Positions 6,071 to 13,575 of a stretch of 13,575 nucleotides of DNA are shown here, piece after piece; the first letter of the stretch is position 1, and each line of letters starts with the position of its first letter. The notes below the pieces were generated by a model, which saw only the letters and a program-made list of their open reading frames with translations, had not been told where the DNA came from and ran no database searches. Origin of the DNA: a bacterium (GTDB taxonomy: Bacteria; Latescibacterota; UBA2968; UBA8231). The stretch lies in assembly GCA_027593305.1 (NCBI GenBank), contig JAQCJA010000077.1, positions 1-13,575 on the forward strand, written 5' to 3'. The position numbers and the translations under genes are program-made.

Positions 6071-8619
6071 AGCCAGGTTTCTGGACTCTGCTCTGCCTGC
6101 TGATGGCAGCGCCAGCCGCCGCCTTTCTCGTACAGAGCACACAGGCGGGCAGCGGTCCTGTTGTACAGGTCTCCTGGCGGGTTGATGAGGTGTCCTATGT
6201 ACTGGACGCGGCAGGTTCGGCGGATCTGGGAGCCGCGGAAACGGCACGCATCCTGCGACAGAGCTTCGCCGTGTGGAACGATGTTGCTGGTTCACGGCTG
6301 ACCCTGCGGGATGCCGGTATCTCAACAGGGCGCAGCGCCTCGCGTCGGGACCGGCGGAATCTGGTCCTCTTCGACGAGACCGGGGATATTCTGGCGGCGC
6401 CCGCCGGCAGTGGCATCATCGCTGTAACGCGAATCAACTCCGATGCGGTATCGGGCGAGATCTTTGACGCCGACATTGTCTTTAATGGCCGTGATTTCCG
6501 CTTTGCTGCCCAACCGACGTCGAATCGCATTCTGCTGAGCGACGTAGCAGTCCACGAAATCGGCCACTTCATTGGTCTGGACCATACGCCCCTGGCGGGT
6601 GCGCCGGAGCAGCGGCCCACAATGAATCCCTTCTACTTCAGTGACGGCCCGGGGCAATCAACATCACTGGCCACGGATGACCTCACAGGAGTGCGCGTAT
6701 TGTACCCGACGGCGGAGTTCACCGCCTCGACGAGCACCATCACGGGGCACGTCACCAGCCTCGAGGGCACAGGGATCTTCGGCGCCCATGTTACGGCGGT
6801 TAATCTCAACTCCGGGGAACTGTACAGCACCCTCAGTGGCGCCGATACGGGCATTCTCGATCGCGGTGCCTATACCCTGCATGGATTGCCCGCCGGCTCC
6901 TACCAGATCGCCATCGAGCCGCTGGGTCACGGCATTGACGAGAGCAACTTCTCCGACCTTTTCGTCGGCATAGATACCGATTTCCCTGCGGAGTTCTTTG
7001 GCAACACCACCGCTGCCGAGGAAGCCCGCCCGGTGATCGTTGTGCCTGGCACGTCGTCGGCTGACATCGACTTCACCACGGGGTTTGTCGTACCTGGTGA
7101 ACCGTATATCCGCTCTGTAGACGGCCCGGGAAACACCCCCGATACCAACGGCCCGTACGACACCTTTGTCGACATGTTATTCACCCGTCGTGTTGATGTT
7201 GAGGTCGATGTCGATGGCGTCATGTCAACAAGCACGGCTGCGGACCTCGGTGACGGCATGTTCCGCGCCCGCATAGCGGGACAGCCGGTGGGGTCTCACA
7301 TACGCTACCGCCTGCAGGCAGAATCTGCTGCCGGGGTCCGAGTCAATTTCCCAGCGGACGGTGCGTGGTTTGAGTTCGATGTCATCGGCCTGTCCGGATC
7401 ACCCCTGGCCTTCGCCGTGTTGCGCGATGCCGGCGTCCTCGGCGTGTTCGACACCGGTGCCAGTGGTGAGGTCGCACGCGTCGACGTCGGCGAAGATCCG
7501 ATCCAGATCCTGCACTCAGCTGACGGAGGTTTCCTCTACGTATCCAATCTCGGCTCCAGCGAGATCACCATTATCGATGCTGCGACTTTTCGCATCGCCG
7601 ATCGTATTGCCGTCGCCGCGCAGCCCCTGGATATGGCGCTGTCCCCCGACGGGGCAACATTGTATGTGTCAAACTCGGGTGCCTCCGTGCTGACAGCGAT
7701 CGACGTCGAGACTCGCAAGGTGCTCGGATTCGTTTCCGTCGGAGCGCTCGCCGAAGGTCCGTACGGCATAGCCACCAGCGGCGATCGCGTCTACGTCACC
7801 GACCTGAATGCCGACGAAGTCCTCGTCGTTGCCGGCGGCACGGTGGTTTCCCGCATTCCCGTCAACGGCGGGCCTCGGTCGCTGGCAACCAGTGCCGACG
7901 GCACCAGCCTCTACGTAACCAGCTTCAACAGCGGCGACCTTACGATCATCGATACCGCACGGGACGTGGTTGAGGCCGTCATCAGCATGCCGGTGAGCGG
8001 AAGTTTCGCCATTGCCATCGGCCCCGACGGGGACCGGGCGTATGTGACGGCTCACGACGATGGGGTTGTCATTGTCGTTGATCTCACGTCAAGGCAGGTC
8101 AGTGCAACGATCCAGGTAGGTGCCGATCCGCGGGGGCTGAGCTTTTCCCCTGCGGGGGACCGGCTGTACGTAACGACCTCGGCATCGAACGAGATCTACA
8201 TTTTCGCCGTCGACTCACACATCCTGCTGGGCACCTTCGCCGCCCTTGGAGGTCCACGGGGGATCTCCATAATCGATGCGCCCACGCAAGGGCCGATAAC
8301 GACGGTGACTGATGTCGTCTCGACCCCGGAAAGCTGGGCGCTTTCCGATCTGTACCCCAATCCGTTCAATCCGGAGGCCCGGCTGACGCTGACGCTGCCT
8401 GTAGCAGGCGATGTTCATGTCGAGGTCTACAATGTGCTCGGCCAGCGCGTCCGACACTTTGAATTGGCAGGACGCCCTGCCGGTCATCATGTCCTGTCAT
8501 GGGATGGTCGCAACGATCTGGGCCACCCGGTCGGCAGTGGTGTCTATGTCTTTGCCGTGCGCGTGGGGAATGCCACGTCGCCGATGCTGGCGACGCGCAA
8601 AGGCGTGCTACTGAGATAG
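6067..8619 (+). CDS. secreted matrixin-like zinc metalloprotease with YVTN beta-propeller and T9SS/FlgD-like C-terminal tail
   Basis: An 850-residue multi-domain exported protein. Residues 1-20 are a Sec signal peptide. Residues about 30-215 form a metzincin catalytic domain: HEIGHFIGLDH (163-173) gives zinc ligands H163, H167 and H173 and the general base E164, with M186 (PTMNPF) as the Met-turn. Residues about 224-300 look like a carboxypeptidase-regulatory-like/transthyretin-like domain (ITGHVT..G...YTLHGLPAGSYQI). A beta domain follows to about 440. Residues about 448-738 contain seven repeats of about 42 residues with the YVTN/YVSN signature and SPDG turns, enough for one complete seven-bladed propeller. 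Residues 761-850 match a FlgD-Ig/T9SS type A sorting domain (LYPNPFNPEARLTLTLP, VYNVLGQRV, WDGRN, SGVYVFAV, LLR end). It starts with GTG overlapping the previous stop. The protein is probably secreted to the surface or outside and degrades an extracellular target; substrate unknown. All catalytic residues are intact. Confidence 0.9.
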   Translation: MKPGFWTLLCLLMAAPAAAFLVQSTQAGSGPVVQVSWRVDEVSYVLDAAGSADLGAAETARILRQSFAVWNDVAGSRLTLRDAGISTGRSASRRDRRNLVLFDETGDILAAPAGSGIIAVTRINSDAVSGEIFDADIVFNGRDFRFAAQPTSNRILLSDVAVHEIGHFIGLDHTPLAGAPEQRPTMNPFYFSDGPGQSTSLATDDLTGVRVLYPTAEFTASTSTITGHVTSLEGTGIFGAHVTAVNLNSGELYSTLSGADTGILDRGAYTLHGLPAGSYQIAIEPLGHGIDESNFSDLFVGIDTDFPAEFFGNTTAAEEARPVIVVPGTSSADIDFTTGFVVPGEPYIRSVDGPGNTPDTNGPYDTFVDMLFTRRVDVEVDVDGVMSTSTAADLGDGMFRARIAGQPVGSHIRYRLQAESAAGVRVNFPADGAWFEFDVIGLSGSPLAFAVLRDAGVLGVFDTGASGEVARVDVGEDPIQILHSADGGFLYVSNLGSSEITIIDAATFRIADRIAVAAQPLDMALSPDGATLYVSNSGASVLTAIDVETRKVLGFVSVGALAEGPYGIATSGDRVYVTDLNADEVLVVAGGTVVSRIPVNGGPRSLATSADGTSLYVTSFNSGDLTIIDTARDVVEAVISMPVSGSFAIAIGPDGDRAYVTAHDDGVVIVVDLTSRQVSATIQVGADPRGLSFSPAGDRLYVTTSASNEIYIFAVDSHILLGTFAALGGPRGISIIDAPTQGPITTVTDVVSTPESWALSDLYPNPFNPEARLTLTLPVAGDVHVEVYNVLGQRVRHFELAGRPAGHHVLSWDGRNDLGHPVGSGVYVFAVRVGNATSPMLATRKGVLLR

Positions 8620-9579
8620 CGCAGGTCGTCCTTCGTCGACAAGCCCACCAACACTGAAGTAACGGAACCCGGTATCACAGAAGATCGTGACGACGACCGC
8701 GTTGGGTCCAAGCTCAGCGCCGACACGGAGAGAGGCGGCGACATTGGCTCCTGACGAGGGTCCGAGCAGCAGCCCCTCCTCGCGTGCCAGACGGCGGGTA
8801 AAGGCGAAGGCGACGTCATCTTCGACGGTGATCACATCGTCAATCACAGAGCGATCCAGCACCTGTGGTATGAACCCTGCCCCGATGCCCTGGATGCCAT
8901 GAACTGCAGCTGTCCCTCCGGACAGTACTGCGGAACGTGCGGGCTCTACGGCCACGATGCGGACGCCAACCAGTTCCTGCTTGAGCACTGCACCCACACC
9001 GGATATCGTGCCGCCCGTGCCGACACCCGCCACGAAAGCATCCAGCCGGCCCGCGGTGGCATCCAGGATTTCTCTGGCCGTCTCCTCGCGATGCACCTGC
9101 GGATTGGCGGCATTGCGGAACTGCTGCGGCATGAAGTGAGAATCCGGATCGGCGGCCACGATCTCTTCGGCCCGGGCGATGGCTCCCTGCATATCCAGTA
9201 CCGATGGTGTCAGTTCAATACGGGCGCCATAGGCGGCCATCACCGAAATCCGCTCGCTGCTCATGTGCTCCGGCATCGTGAGAATGATGTCATAACCCTT
9301 GGCGGCGGCGACCATGGCCAACGCAATTCCCGTATTTCCTGATGTCGGCTCCACGATTGTCATACCTCGACGCAACCTGCCATCGGCCTCTGCGGCGTTG
9401 ATCATGCGCAGCCCGATGCGGTCCTTGACACTGCCCGCCGGGTTGAGCGCCTCGAGCTTCCCCAGGATTCGGGCCGATCCACGAGGCGGGATGCGCCGCA
9501 ACTCGACCAGTGGCGTCGAACCGACCGTGTCGAGGATCGAGTCAACCGCAGTCGGTGCCGAACGGTCGGACGTCGTCAC
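8608..9579 (-). CDS. cysK: cysteine synthase (O-acetylserine sulfhydrylase), CysK/CysM family
   Basis: This PLP enzyme makes cysteine from O-acetylserine and sulfide. In 323 residues it shows NPAGSVKDR with the PLP lysine K52, the substrate loop TSGNTG (79-84), the phosphate-binding GTGGT (187-191), HGIQGIGAGFIP (227-238), and GPSSGAN (273-279). HGIQGIGAGFIP is typical of CysK rather than CysM, and no CBS domain follows, which argues against cystathionine beta-synthase. The usual PDSGERY near the end is CDTGFRY here, a mild change. The start is GTG, overlapping the stop of the polysaccharide-export gene (GTGA), so it is the last gene of the right-hand operon. Its stop lies inside the end of the protease gene on the other strand (12-bp overlap), leaving no room for a terminator between them. 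Confidence 0.93.
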   Translation of the reverse strand: MTTSDRSAPTAVDSILDTVGSTPLVELRRIPPRGSARILGKLEALNPAGSVKDRIGLRMINAAEADGRLRRGMTIVEPTSGNTGIALAMVAAAKGYDIILTMPEHMSSERISVMAAYGARIELTPSVLDMQGAIARAEEIVAADPDSHFMPQQFRNAANPQVHREETAREILDATAGRLDAFVAGVGTGGTISGVGAVLKQELVGVRIVAVEPARSAVLSGGTAAVHGIQGIGAGFIPQVLDRSVIDDVITVEDDVAFAFTRRLAREEGLLLGPSSGANVAASLRVGAELGPNAVVVTIFCDTGFRYFSVGGLVDEGRPALSQ

Positions 9580-10733
9580 TCGTCGTCGCCGTCGCGGCCG
9601 TCCCCGGCCGGTTTGGCTGTTCCCGGCAAGGTTCGTGTGAAGGTGGTTGATCCGGTGGACTCCCCGGTGTTGAGTCGCAGGCCGCCCCCGGTCGTGTACA
9701 AGTCTCGATACGTCGCTGGCAGCAACAGCACATTGAGCAGAGGTTCGATTTTGCCGATCACATCATTCACATCACCAATAAAACTGCGTGGAACAAAAAT
9801 GATATCATCGTTCTCCAGGGCAACGTTCTGGCGAAAGTCGCCCTGATTGGCAAGTCGCTCGAAATTGATCGAGTACATCTGCGCGCTGCCCTCGACGACA
9901 CGGATCAGTCGTACATCATTGCGCAATCCAGCTTCGGCAAAGCCGCCAGCCTGCGACAGGGCCTCCACGAGGCGCGCGTCATCGGCGAACATGTAGACAT
10001 TCGGCCGCACGACCTCACCCAGAACAATCACCTTCTTCGACCGGAGGCTCGACCCGGGAACGATGACGATGTCACCCCCCTGCAGGATGACATTGTCGGT
10101 CTGCTCGCCGGATGACAAGACGCTGCGCAGGTCAAGACGGAATGAACCGTCGCCGCGGATCAGTTGTACATGATCGATCTGCGCGTCGGGCGTGGTTCCC
10201 CCTGCCTCCAGGATGATGTCGAGTACGGTTGTCTTGCCCCGCAACGGATAGCGACCCTGGCCGGATTTGACCCCGCCTCGCTCCAGCGTCTCAATTGCAC
10301 CGAGGACGGAAACGATCTTGCTCTGAAAAGTCAGTACCTCCACGTCGACTCTTGGTTCGCGCAGGAAACGGGACAGCCGCTCCGTGAGATCGACATCGAG
10401 TTCTGTTGGTGTGCGCCCTGCGGCGCGGACGTTCTCGAGCATACTGAAGGAGATATTGCCGTCAGGGCGGACGACGACCTCCTCCCTTGTTGCCTTGACG
10501 TCCCGCAGGGTCAGACCCAATTGGTCACCGGCGCCGATGATGTACTCCGGAAAACCGCCGCGACCCGTATAGGCCTGGTGCATCGGATCCGTCGGGATCG
10601 CGTCTCTCTGGGGCGCAACCGGGATCGTGGAAACGTCCGACATCGGTGGTACCGACGAGCGGCAGCCGCCGAGCAGGACACACAGCAGCAGGACCGTGCA
10701 GCCATACCTTGCAGGGGATGTTATGAGCTTCAT
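9576..10733 (-). CDS. polysaccharide biosynthesis/export lipoprotein (Wza-like, Poly_export plus SLBB domains)
   Basis: Wza-type proteins form the outer-membrane channel through which capsule or exopolysaccharide leaves the cell. The 385-residue product starts with a lipoprotein signal peptide whose lipobox LGGC places the lipidated cysteine at C24. The Poly_export domain covers about 62-140 (YIIGAGDQLGLTL, VRPDGNISF, ELDVDLTERLSRFLREPRVDVEV). Two SLBB-type domains follow at about 141-228 (VLGAIETLERGGV... GGDIVIVPG) and about 234-316 (VIVLGEVVRPNVYMFADDARLVEALSQAGGF... DDIIFVPRSF). A helix-prone stretch at 323-343 could be the membrane-spanning helix, and the last 40 residues are Thr/Gly-rich and low complexity. 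It overlaps the nucleotidyltransferase stop (ATGA) and the cysK start. No Wzc kinase, flippase or glycosyltransferase is in the window, so the polymer is unknown. Confidence 0.92.
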   Translation of the reverse strand: MKLITSPARYGCTVLLLCVLLGGCRSSVPPMSDVSTIPVAPQRDAIPTDPMHQAYTGRGGFPEYIIGAGDQLGLTLRDVKATREEVVVRPDGNISFSMLENVRAAGRTPTELDVDLTERLSRFLREPRVDVEVLTFQSKIVSVLGAIETLERGGVKSGQGRYPLRGKTTVLDIILEAGGTTPDAQIDHVQLIRGDGSFRLDLRSVLSSGEQTDNVILQGGDIVIVPGSSLRSKKVIVLGEVVRPNVYMFADDARLVEALSQAGGFAEAGLRNDVRLIRVVEGSAQMYSINFERLANQGDFRQNVALENDDIIFVPRSFIGDVNDVIGKIEPLLNVLLLPATYRDLYTTGGGLRLNTGESTGSTTFTRTLPGTAKPAGDGRDGDDE

Positions 10734-11824
10734 CCTCGTCTCGCTCTTCGATTCGCGGGGGCGGGCATCATCGCCAACATTTCAAGCAGGAACCGCTTCA
10801 TAAGTTGGCCACAGCGCAACCCGTAAACTACGGGTGCCAGGCTGCGCGGCACACGGGGGAACACCTGTAGCAGGACCTCGGTTCGAGGGAATACGAACTC
10901 CTGGAAAAGTCGCCCTCGATCACTCCAGGATGGACTCGTCCAGTACCACAACATCTCACCGACGCAAGTCGTCTGTCTTGCGCCGAGCGTCCAATGCAGC
11001 AGGTGCAATTCAAGCGCGCCAGGAGCACACTCATCGTACCAGTCCCGAGCCGGAGGCGGCAGCTCAACCCGAGCCGCCTGCAGTAAGGCCAGGCCGAACA
11101 GGACGGGGCGGGCAAGTCCACAGGACCCACCGAGGGTCCGCAATCGACCCATGTCCAGCTTTTCATCGCGCAGTTGCAGAGCCAGATCGATCAACCATGT
11201 CAGACGGCGGTAGCTGTGCCGCAATGCGTGCGCCGCAGTGTAGAGCACCTCATCCTCGGGCCCCAGAACCCACACGTCAATCCCCTGGACAGATGCCCGG
11301 CGACGACGCGACCAGACGTCCTGTGGATCGAGCCAGCCGGCATAGCGCCGGGCCCCGATCCGTTCACAGTGGAACAGATCCTCATGCAGATCCAGGCACA
11401 CGTGCCCCTTGCTGAGCAGGTCGGGATGACGCGGCGTAGCGGCCCATCCCCGTTGCAGCAGCAGCCCGGCTACGGCCGCGCACTGACCCGGAGCACAGAG
11501 AAGATCGATGTCATCCATCGGGCGACAACCCGCGTCCGGGTAAAACCGCAACAAGGCCGCCCCGGGAAGGACCACCACTTCCGTGCCTGACGCGTGCAGT
11601 TGCCGCAGCGTCCCTGCCAACTCCTGCAGGACCACGACCGTTCGAGCGGCTGTTGTCACATAGGCATCACGCCAGCCCGCCTGATCGGCCCCCGACGGGA
11701 CACGGCGCGCCACAAGCAGCCCCTCAAGGCCTTCACTGCAGACCGTGTCACTGTGGATTTTCCGAAGATCGCCGCCGTCAGCACCGAGGCGAACAAGATC
11801 CAGGGCATGTAACGTGGTCGTCAT
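10730..11824 (-). CDS. nucleotidyltransferase-fold protein, PF14907-type (NTP_transf_5)
   Basis: The 364-residue protein resembles the uncharacterised nucleotidyltransferases that often sit beside PqqD-like proteins and exopolysaccharide genes. The core is VVVLPGAALLRFYPDAGCRPMDDIDLLC (residues 83-110 in two pieces), where D104, D105 and D107 form the metal-binding Asp motif and R101 precedes it. Members I know usually have KG where this protein has PG (87-88), so one conserved basic residue may be missing. A region with HLDLHEDL-like character (CLDLHEDLFH, about 143-152) follows, then an Asp-Glu helix (EDEVLYTAAHALRHSYRRLTWLIDLALQL), the typical second half of the family. No signal peptide or membrane segment is seen, so it is likely cytoplasmic. 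ATG start overlaps the PqqD-like stop (ATGA). What it nucleotidylates is not known for the family. Confidence 0.8.
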   Translation of the reverse strand: MTTTLHALDLVRLGADGGDLRKIHSDTVCSEGLEGLLVARRVPSGADQAGWRDAYVTTAARTVVVLQELAGTLRQLHASGTEVVVLPGAALLRFYPDAGCRPMDDIDLLCAPGQCAAVAGLLLQRGWAATPRHPDLLSKGHVCLDLHEDLFHCERIGARRYAGWLDPQDVWSRRRRASVQGIDVWVLGPEDEVLYTAAHALRHSYRRLTWLIDLALQLRDEKLDMGRLRTLGGSCGLARPVLFGLALLQAARVELPPPARDWYDECAPGALELHLLHWTLGARQTTCVGEMLWYWTSPSWSDRGRLFQEFVFPRTEVLLQVFPRVPRSLAPVVYGLRCGQLMKRFLLEMLAMMPAPANRRARRG

Positions 11825-12078
11825 GACGGGGACTTCGACCCCCGAAGTTGCGCGATCGTGCCTCGCACATGGTCTGCGGCGACGGCCATGTCCACCTCAT
11901 AATTGCGTAGCAGCAGATCGACGATGTCCTCTTCTTTCAGACCCTGGCGCCAGTTCTCGCAGATGATCGCCGCTGTCTCATTGAGATGATGGATGCAGCC
12001 ATGTCGTTCGTCGTAGAACAGGCCGCCATCAGTTAGGCGACGGAAAGCGGCATCGCTGCACTCAGGTGTATCCATCAT
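11821..12078 (-). CDS. stand-alone PqqD-like protein (PF05402)
   Basis: An 85-residue protein with the PqqD fold signature: FRRLTDGGLFYDERHGCIHHLNETAAIICENWRQGL in the first half, then EEDIVDLLLRNYEV and a C-terminal helix. PqqD domains are peptide-binding modules (RiPP recognition elements) that present a precursor peptide to a modifying enzyme; a subgroup co-occurs with nucleotidyltransferases and HPr-kinase-like proteins in envelope loci. YDERHGCIHHLN resembles that subgroup more than true PqqD of PQQ synthesis. The start is ATG 12078, overlapping the upstream stop by one base (TGATG), with GGCGGG just before; the frame extends to 12153, but those residues lie inside the preceding gene. 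ATG 12075 immediately follows and is equally possible. No precursor peptide or radical SAM enzyme is visible in the window. Confidence 0.83.
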   Translation of the reverse strand: MMDTPECSDAAFRRLTDGGLFYDERHGCIHHLNETAAIICENWRQGLKEEDIVDLLLRNYEVDMAVAADHVRGTIAQLRGSKSPS

Positions 12079-13575
12079 CACCCGCCGACGGAACGAACGC
12101 TTGCCTGCAACAGATCCGTCAGGACTCCGACGTCCTGCACGGGCGCCGAGCATGATGCGTCGCGGCAGACGTAGGCCCTGGCGCCGCCATCGGCGCCGGG
12201 CCCACGCCCCGCCAACAGCGGCAGCAGTTCGGCGATCTCATCCGGCAGGATCGTGTCGGCGCCAGCGACGACGCGATTCGGCAGGTAGCTCCTGTGCGCC
12301 GCCCGCAGCAGCGGCTGGCGGTCATCCGGCGCCCCCACGAAGGTCAGTTCCAGGGGGCCGCTGCGGTACTGAGACAAGGCACACGCCATGAGACAACAGG
12401 CTGCCGGTGCATTCTCCAGCAGACCCGAATACGCCTGTAATGTACCGACGGCGACCTGCTGAAAGCGAGCCTGACCCGTCAGGGCCGCCAGTCGCAGCAG
12501 GGCCAACGCTGCCATCGAGTTGCCGGAGGGTGTGGCCCCGTCATAGGGGTTCTTTGTGCGCACGAGAAGGTCATGCCGACCCTCTTCGGTATAGTAGAAT
12601 CCACCCTCGCCGGCAGCATCCCAGAAACGCTCTATCATGCCGTCCGCCAGCATGACAGCGGTACTCAACCACTTTGGTTCGAAGCTCGCCTCGTACAGAT
12701 CGACAAGTCCCCCGAGCAGAGCTGCATAGTCATCCTGAAAAGCACCGACCGGTGCCTGTCCATCCTTCCAGCTGTGGCGCAGCCCGCCTTCGACAATCAG
12801 GTGATCGACCAGAAATTGCGCCGCTGTCCTTGCCGAATCGAGCCACACTGTTTCGCCAAAGGCTTCATAGCCGCGGGACATGGCGCTGATCATCATACCG
12901 TTCCAGGCGACGAGAATCTTGTCGTCCCGGGTGGGAGCCGTACGCCAGCTCCTTGCATCGAACAGTCGGCGCCGTCCATCATCCACCGCCGCCTGCAGAA
13001 CCGGTTCCGTCACACCCAGCAGTCGCGCCTGTTCAACAATGTCAGCATCCGTATGCAGGATCGAACTGCCTTCGAAGTTTCCCTGGGGGGTGATATCATA
13101 GTAGGCGCAGAACAGTCTTGCCGTCTCTTCATCGTCAATGACCTCCTCGACCTGTTCTGGCGTCCAGACGAAGTATTTCCCCTCTTCCCCTTCGGTGTCG
13201 GCGTCCTGCGCGGCACAATAGCCACCGTTCCTGCTCGTCATCTCCCGAACGATATAGTGGAGAGTCTCGCGCACGACGTCTGCAAACAGTGGCTTCGCCG
13301 TCACCTGCCAGGCATCGACGTAGACAGGAACGAGCAGCGCATTGTCGTACAGCATTTTTTCGAAGTGCGGCGCAAACCAATAGGCATCGGTACTGTAGCG
13401 GAAGAAGCCCCCTCGAACGGCATCGAAGATGCCGCCGTTGCCCATTTTCAATAAACTCAATTGAAGGTAATCTTTAGCGGCGGGATCGCCGGTGCACAAG
13501 TGATAATCGAGGGCATACTCAAATTGAATGGGCACCATGAATTTTGGCGCGTGCTTTTTGGCTCCCTCTTCCCAG
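12078..13575 (-). CDS. YyaL/DUF255-type protein, thioredoxin and (alpha/alpha)6-barrel family (5' end outside window)
   Basis: The gene enters from the right edge; its frame is open to the last base (the first codons visible read WEEGAKKHAPKF before the ATG at 13538), so that ATG is internal and not the start. The visible 498 residues are the glycosidase-like (alpha/alpha)6 barrel of the family related to SPATA20 and B. subtilis YyaL: HAPKF, MGNGGIFDAVRGGFFRYSTDAYWFAPHFEKMLYDNALL near the visible N-terminus, CAAQDADTEGEEGKYFVWT, and KILVAWNGMMISAMSRGYEAFG further on. Full-length members are about 650-700 residues with an N-terminal thioredoxin-like domain that must lie beyond the edge. Function is not established for the family; a role in cell-envelope or sugar metabolism is sometimes supposed. 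It is the first visible gene of the right-hand operon, and its stop overlaps the PqqD-like start, suggesting coupled translation. Confidence 0.9.
   Translation of the reverse strand, partial: WEEGAKKHAPKFMVPIQFEYALDYHLCTGDPAAKDYLQLSLLKMGNGGIFDAVRGGFFRYSTDAYWFAPHFEKMLYDNALLVPVYVDAWQVTAKPLFADVVRETLHYIVREMTSRNGGYCAAQDADTEGEEGKYFVWTPEQVEEVIDDEETARLFCAYYDITPQGNFEGSSILHTDADIVEQARLLGVTEPVLQAAVDDGRRRLFDARSWRTAPTRDDKILVAWNGMMISAMSRGYEAFGETVWLDSARTAAQFLVDHLIVEGGLRHSWKDGQAPVGAFQDDYAALLGGLVDLYEASFEPKWLSTAVMLADGMIERFWDAAGEGGFYYTEEGRHDLLVRTKNPYDGATPSGNSMAALALLRLAALTGQARFQQVAVGTLQAYSGLLENAPAACCLMACALSQYRSGPLELTFVGAPDDRQPLLRAAHRSYLPNRVVAGADTILPDEIAELLPLLAGRGPGADGGARAYVCRDASCSAPVQDVGVLTDLLQASVRSVGG

Noticed and set aside
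10164..10826. 220-codon plus-strand frame over the polysaccharide-export gene
   Set aside because: Antisense to a lipoprotein gene with intact lipobox and SLBB domains; no supporting start or motif.
12573..13454. 293-codon open frame on the plus strand
   Set aside because: It lies wholly antisense to the well-supported YyaL/DUF255 gene, shows no domain or secretion signal, and such long shadows are common in GC-rich DNA.

Overview
This is a GC-rich, gene-dense bacterial window with two complete or near-complete operons on the minus strand, a three-gene plus-strand block and a lone tRNA-modification gene. GTG starts and overlapping stop/start codons are common. The large secreted protein at 6067-8619 ends in a FlgD-like/T9SS type A-like sorting tail (YPNPFNP... 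SGVY... LLR). That points to the FCB superphylum or a related uncultured GC-rich lineage (Latescibacterota, Eisenbacteria or Krumholzibacteriota are examples). This placement is an inference; no marker gene fixes the phylum. No tRNA, rRNA, CRISPR array, transposase or phage gene was seen.

Left part, minus strand. From 4207 down to 892 runs an iron-sulfur/sulfur-transfer operon: a MerR-type regulator with a cysteine-rich tail, an A-type Fe-S carrier (IscA/ErpA/HesB), a class V cysteine desulfurase (IscS/NifS) and a rhodanese-E1 fusion (MoeB/ThiF type). It has a recognisable promoter at 4234-4262 and probably ends at a strong hairpin (839-868). Below it lies trmB (219-812). Positions 1-218 hold no gene I can support.

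Middle, plus strand. Starting 68 bp from merR and divergent from it is a beta-lactamase-fold serine hydrolase (4276-5376). It is followed by a small secreted protein (5468-6070), whose stop overlaps the start of a large secreted matrixin-like metalloprotease. That protease carries a carboxypeptidase-regulatory-like domain, a seven-bladed YVTN propeller and the sorting tail. Its end overlaps the end of cysK on the other strand by 12 bp.

Right part, minus strand. A tightly coupled operon enters from beyond the right edge: YyaL/DUF255-type protein (5' end outside the window), a stand-alone PqqD-like protein, a PF14907-type nucleotidyltransferase, a Wza-like polysaccharide export lipoprotein and cysteine synthase. 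All four junctions overlap by 1-4 bases, so the products are probably made in step. The PqqD/nucleotidyltransferase pair next to an envelope export protein is the best candidate for an undescribed system here.
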